Of a stretch of 64,000 nucleotides of DNA, positions 61,063 to 64,000 are shown piece by piece (position 1 is the first letter of the stretch; every line of letters starts with the position of its first letter). The notes under the pieces are model-generated. The model was not told the DNA's origin. It worked only from the letters and a program-made list of their open reading frames with translations, and did not search any database. Both the position numbers and the translations under genes were made by a program. Source of the DNA: Lentzea sp. NEAU-D7 (GTDB lineage Bacteria; Actinomycetota; Actinomycetes; Mycobacteriales; Pseudonocardiaceae); the NCBI RefSeq assembly GCF_026242055.1, contig NZ_JAPJDL010000019.1, positions 1-64,000 on the forward strand, given 5' to 3'.

Positions 61063-62177
61063 GCGACCCGTCCCCGCAGCTTCATCGCGGCCAGCACGCG
61101 TTCCTGCGCCAGCTCACGCGCCGCCACATGTGTCGTGGTGCCACGACTTCGCGCCTCGGCGATGATGGTGACCGCGTTCGCCCTCAGCTTCGAGGACACG
61201 GCCTCCAGCACTGTCGCGGGATCGACCGGGAACGGCGAGTACCGCGCGTCCATGCCGAACGCCGCCGCGACCACGCCGCCGGCGTTCGCGATGAAGTCCG
61301 GCACGACCGTGATCCCGCGTGCTGCGAGGACCTCTTGTGCCGCAGCGGAAGTCGGCAGGTTCGCACCCTCCACCACCAGGGCGGTGTCGAGCTCACCCGC
61401 GAGTTCCGCGTCGATCACGTCCTGCAGGGCGGCCGGCACCAGCACGTCGCACGGCACCCGGAGTTCGGCACCGAGCGCGCGGACGCCGCCGTACTCCTGC
61501 ACCGCGAGGTCACCGAACTCGCCTCGCAGCTTCAGCAGTCGTGCGACGTCGAGGCCGCCGGGGTCCACCAGCGCCCCGTGCATCGACGACACGGCGACGA
61601 CGACGGCGCCGAGTTCGGCGAACCGCTTCGCCGCCGCGGCACCCACCGCGCCGAAACCCTGAATCGCCACGCGTTTGCCGCGCAGCACCACCAACTCGTC
61701 CGCCACCTCGGCCACGCCGTACCCGGTGACGCCCAGCTCGTCGTACGGAAGACCACCGAGTTGAGCCGGTGCGCCCATCATAGCGCCGCGGTCCGACAGT
61801 TCGTCCTGGACGATCGCGGCGTCCCGTTCCGTGAGGCCCATGTCGAGCCCGAGCACGTACTCGCGCGGCACCTCGTTGGAGAGCTTGCGCGCGAACGCCC
61901 GCAGCGCCGCTTCCTTGTCAGGAGAAGAAGGATCGAACACGATGCCCGCCTTCGCGCCACCGAAGAACAGGTCGACGCCGGCCCACTTCCACGTCATCAC
62001 GCGCGCGAGACGGGCGATCTCCGCGACCGTCACGTGCGGGCTCATCCGCGTGCCGCCCTTGCCCATGCCGCGCGCGGTGTTGTCGATGACGAGCACACCT
62101 TTCATGCCGGTGCGCCGGTCGGACACGCAGACGACCTTCTCCGGCCCCCACTCGTCCATGAGCTCGAGAACGTCCAT
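61059..62177 (-). CDS. Glu/Leu/Phe/Val dehydrogenase family protein
   Basis: 372-residue NAD(P)-dependent amino-acid dehydrogenase. The catalytic Lys is in FFGGAKAGIVFDP, and the dinucleotide motif is IQGFGAVGAAAA. GTRMSPHVT binds the amino-acid backbone. The ATG start at 62177 gives a standard short form (no N-terminal extension). In this operon, 2-aminoadipate or glutamate are plausible substrates, but leucine- or valine-type enzymes share the same length. It overlaps the CoA-transferase gene as ATGA. Confidence 0.9.
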   Translation of the reverse strand: MDVLELMDEWGPEKVVCVSDRRTGMKGVLVIDNTARGMGKGGTRMSPHVTVAEIARLARVMTWKWAGVDLFFGGAKAGIVFDPSSPDKEAALRAFARKLSNEVPREYVLGLDMGLTERDAAIVQDELSDRGAMMGAPAQLGGLPYDELGVTGYGVAEVADELVVLRGKRVAIQGFGAVGAAAAKRFAELGAVVVAVSSMHGALVDPGGLDVARLLKLRGEFGDLAVQEYGGVRALGAELRVPCDVLVPAALQDVIDAELAGELDTALVVEGANLPTSAAAQEVLAARGITVVPDFIANAGGVVAAAFGMDARYSPFPVDPATVLEAVSSKLRANAVTIIAEARSRGTTTHVAARELAQERVLAAMKLRGRVA

Positions 62178-62185
62178 CACATTCC

Positions 62186-63346
62186 TCACACGCAGTTGAG
62201 TTCCGGCCGTGCCTTGTCGGCGGCGAACCTGGAGGCGTCCAGACTGGACACGTCGACGAAGGGCTCGCGTCCGAGCACGAGATCGCGCACGACCTCGCCG
62301 ACCGCGGGCCCCTGCAGGAACCCGTGTCCCGAGAAGCCCGTGGCGTAGAAGAACCTGCCCGCTGAACCGATCAGCGCGTTGTGGTCCGGCGTCACCTCGT
62401 ACAGCCCGGCCCACCCGTCGCGCACGCCCACGTCCAGCAGTCTCGGTGCCCGCCTGGCGATGGCCTCGGTGAGGCGGGGCAGCCACGCGTCCGACATGTC
62501 GAGCTTGAAACCCGGTGTCTCGTCGGGATCGGACATGCCGAACAGCAGTCCCCGGCCCTCGCGGTGGAAGTAGAAGGTGCTGCCGAAGTCGATGGTGAAG
62601 GGAGTCACCCGATCGTGTAGCTCCGGCATGGGTTCGGTGAACATGATCTGCCGCCGCAAGGGGGAAACGGGCAGGTCAACGCCCACCATCTGGCCGATCT
62701 CCCGCGACCAGGCACCCGCCGCGCAGACCAGAGTCCGCGCTGAAACCGCCCCGCGGTCGGTTTCGACGCGAAAAGTGTCAGACCCCGTCCCTACGATCGA
62801 TCTCACGGTTGTTCTGGTGTGGAAGCGGACACCGGATCGGCGGGCAGCGGTGGCGTAGCCCAGTACGACGGACTCAGGCGTGCAGTGTCCGTCGTCGGGC
62901 GAGAAGGTCGCCGCGAGCAGGCCGTCCGTTTCGATCAGCGGCGAGATCCGCCGGGCCTCCTCGACAGTCAGCATGCGGCTGCGCACGCCGAGGGAGTTCT
63001 GGAGATCGACGTTGCGCTCGAACGCCGTGACGTGTTCCCGAGAGGAAAGGAGGAACAGGTAGCCGACCTGGTGCAGATCGATCTCCTGCCCGGGGCGCTG
63101 CGGAAAGCGCTGGAACAGTTCGATGGATCGAGCTCCGAGCCTGATGTTCAGTTCGTCGGAGAACTGGGCGCGCACTCCACCCGCTGCCTTGCAGGTGGAG
63201 CCGGACCCCAGGTCATCCCTCTCCACGACCACGACGTCCCGGACTCCTGCCTCGGCGAGGTGGAAGGCGATGGATGTGCCCATCACCCCGCCGCCGATGA
63301 CGACGACCTCTGCTTGAGCGGGCAGCTCAGGCGAGGCGGAAGTCAA
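62186..63346 (-). CDS. FAD-dependent oxidoreductase (DAO / sarcosine oxidase-like)
   Basis: 386 residues. The N-terminal FAD motif is VVIGGGVMGTSIAFHLAEAG, with SGSTCKAAGGVRAQFS, a DAO-family signature. The C-terminal FAD contact is ATGFSGHGFLQGPAVGE. It oxidises an amine or N-substituted amino acid with oxygen or an electron acceptor; L-pipecolate is a good candidate given the neighbours. It overlaps the aldehyde dehydrogenase gene by 20 bases and precedes the amino-acid dehydrogenase by 8. Confidence 0.9.
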   Translation of the reverse strand: MTSASPELPAQAEVVVIGGGVMGTSIAFHLAEAGVRDVVVVERDDLGSGSTCKAAGGVRAQFSDELNIRLGARSIELFQRFPQRPGQEIDLHQVGYLFLLSSREHVTAFERNVDLQNSLGVRSRMLTVEEARRISPLIETDGLLAATFSPDDGHCTPESVVLGYATAARRSGVRFHTRTTVRSIVGTGSDTFRVETDRGAVSARTLVCAAGAWSREIGQMVGVDLPVSPLRRQIMFTEPMPELHDRVTPFTIDFGSTFYFHREGRGLLFGMSDPDETPGFKLDMSDAWLPRLTEAIARRAPRLLDVGVRDGWAGLYEVTPDHNALIGSAGRFFYATGFSGHGFLQGPAVGEVVRDLVLGREPFVDVSSLDASRFAADKARPELNCV

Positions 63347-64000
63347 GGTTCGCCTCGATCGCGAGAGTGTCCATCTGCGCCTTCTGCAGCTTCCCGGAGT
63401 AGTCCCAGTTCATGGACTGCCAGCGGGTGAACTGGTCGAGCACCCACACGCCCGACTGCCGGGAGCCGTTGCCGCTCTTGCCATTGCCGCCGAACGGCAG
63501 GTGCGCCTCGGCCCCGGACGTCGAGTTGTTGACGCTGACCATTCCGGCGGAGATGCCGGCGCGGAACCGGAAGGCCTTGTTCGGGTCCGTGGTGTAGATC
63601 GAGCAGGAGAGGCCGTAGCCCGGCTTGTTGCCGAGCTCGATCGCCTCGTCGAGGTCCGAGTAGCTCATGACGCCGACGAGCGGGCCGAACGTCTCCTGCA
63701 GGAACAGTTCGTCGTCGTCGCGCACACCGGAAACGATTGCGGGGTGGTAGAAGAAGCCGTTCTCGCCAGTGAAACCGTTGCGCGGACTGGTGGCCGAGAT
63801 GCGGCCGGTCGGGCCGTGCACCACGTGGTGCTCGCCGATCCAGCCGAGGTACTTCTCGTACGCCAGTGCGAACTTCTCGTCCAGCAACGGTCCGTAGAGG
63901 ACATCACCGGTCGGGTCGCCCACGGTGGCAGTGGCGACGGCCTCGACGAACCGGGTCAGGAACTCGTCGTGCACCGACTCGTGCACGATCGCCGTGCCGA
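63327..64000 (-). CDS. Aldehyde dehydrogenase, C-terminal part (cut by the window edge)
   Basis: The last 224 residues of an NAD(P)-dependent aldehyde dehydrogenase. The N-terminal and catalytic-Cys regions lie beyond the right edge. Visible blocks are FLQETFGPLVGVMSY, GLSCSIYTTD and the C-terminal LPFGGNGKSGNGSRQSG. The end WDYSGKLQKAQMDT is shared with proteins annotated as aminoadipate-semialdehyde (piperideine-6-carboxylate) dehydrogenases. That reading suits the lysine-like operon, but a general aldehyde dehydrogenase cannot be excluded. Confidence 0.88.
   Translation of the reverse strand, partial: GTAIVHESVHDEFLTRFVEAVATATVGDPTGDVLYGPLLDEKFALAYEKYLGWIGEHHVVHGPTGRISATSPRNGFTGENGFFYHPAIVSGVRDDDELFLQETFGPLVGVMSYSDLDEAIELGNKPGYGLSCSIYTTDPNKAFRFRAGISAGMVSVNNSTSGAEAHLPFGGNGKSGNGSRQSGVWVLDQFTRWQSMNWDYSGKLQKAQMDTLAIEANLDFRLA

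Overview
The window is GC-rich actinomycete DNA, most like the Pseudonocardiaceae (Lentzea / Saccharothrix / Actinosynnema type). The signs are GC-biased third codon positions, many GTG starts and 4-base ATGA/GTGA overlaps, and an Lsr2 nucleoid protein. A clpP pair with a PopR/ClgR-like regulator, a CsoR regulator, a SigE-family sigma factor and many small secreted proteins fit the same group. There is no rRNA, CRISPR array, intact prophage or transposase. The family assignment is inference from gene content.

Layout, left to right. 0-0.2 kb: window edge with a G/C homopolymer block, probably a sequencing or assembly artefact. 0.2-7.3 kb: AraC regulator, fadB-fadA beta-oxidation pair, GNAT, acyl-CoA dehydrogenase and alpha-methylacyl-CoA racemase. 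7.3-9.3 kb: four small genes, three with membrane segments. 9.4-12.1 kb: tandem glycine riboswitch followed by gcvT-glyA and a strong terminator. 12.2-15.0 kb: secreted lipoprotein-15 family protein, then a cyclopropane-type methyltransferase with a DUF1295 membrane protein. 15.1-15.9 kb: a gene-free array of degenerate 57-base repeats. 16-22 kb: S9 peptidase, a complete putrescine-to-spermidine operon and a membrane phosphoesterase. 21.9-26.5 kb: SigE-type sigma factor with its membrane partner, PabAB, Lsr2, CsoR and a tRNA-Leu(CAA). 26.8-31.1 kb: a LamG protein, an SNase-like/CBM2 lipoprotein, and two clpP genes convergent with a PopR-like regulator. 31.2-38 kb: SDR-TetR pair, and a TctCBA tricarboxylate transporter facing a CitAB-type two-component system. 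38-47.7 kb: small transport and modification genes, a LuxR-type ATPase regulator, a CTAG-ended miniature inverted-repeat element, a frameshifted MprF-like gene with a membrane esterase, and an iron-type dehydrogenase. 47.7-54.7 kb: S15 peptidase, RecQ, a double DPBB protein, a membrane NACHT protein and an Rv0909-type antitoxin. 54.8-55.8 kb: a decay zone with remnants of three genes. 55.8-64 kb: secreted cyclophilin, AraC and TetR regulators, a hydrolase, and a catabolic operon (aldehyde dehydrogenase, FAD oxidoreductase, amino-acid dehydrogenase, CoA-transferase, glutaryl-CoA dehydrogenase) cut by the right edge.

How genes work together. fadB-fadA, the acyl-CoA dehydrogenase and the racemase form a branched/straight fatty-acid oxidation set. 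The riboswitch ties glycine cleavage to serine-glycine exchange. ODC, AdoMet decarboxylase and the aminopropyltransferase make spermidine. CitAB probably switches on TctCBA. A PopR-like regulator and the clpP pair share a TCTGC-N5-GCAGA operator, and one ClpP subunit has lost its catalytic serine. The right-hand operon fits lysine / 2-aminoadipate / glutarate breakdown to crotonyl-CoA.
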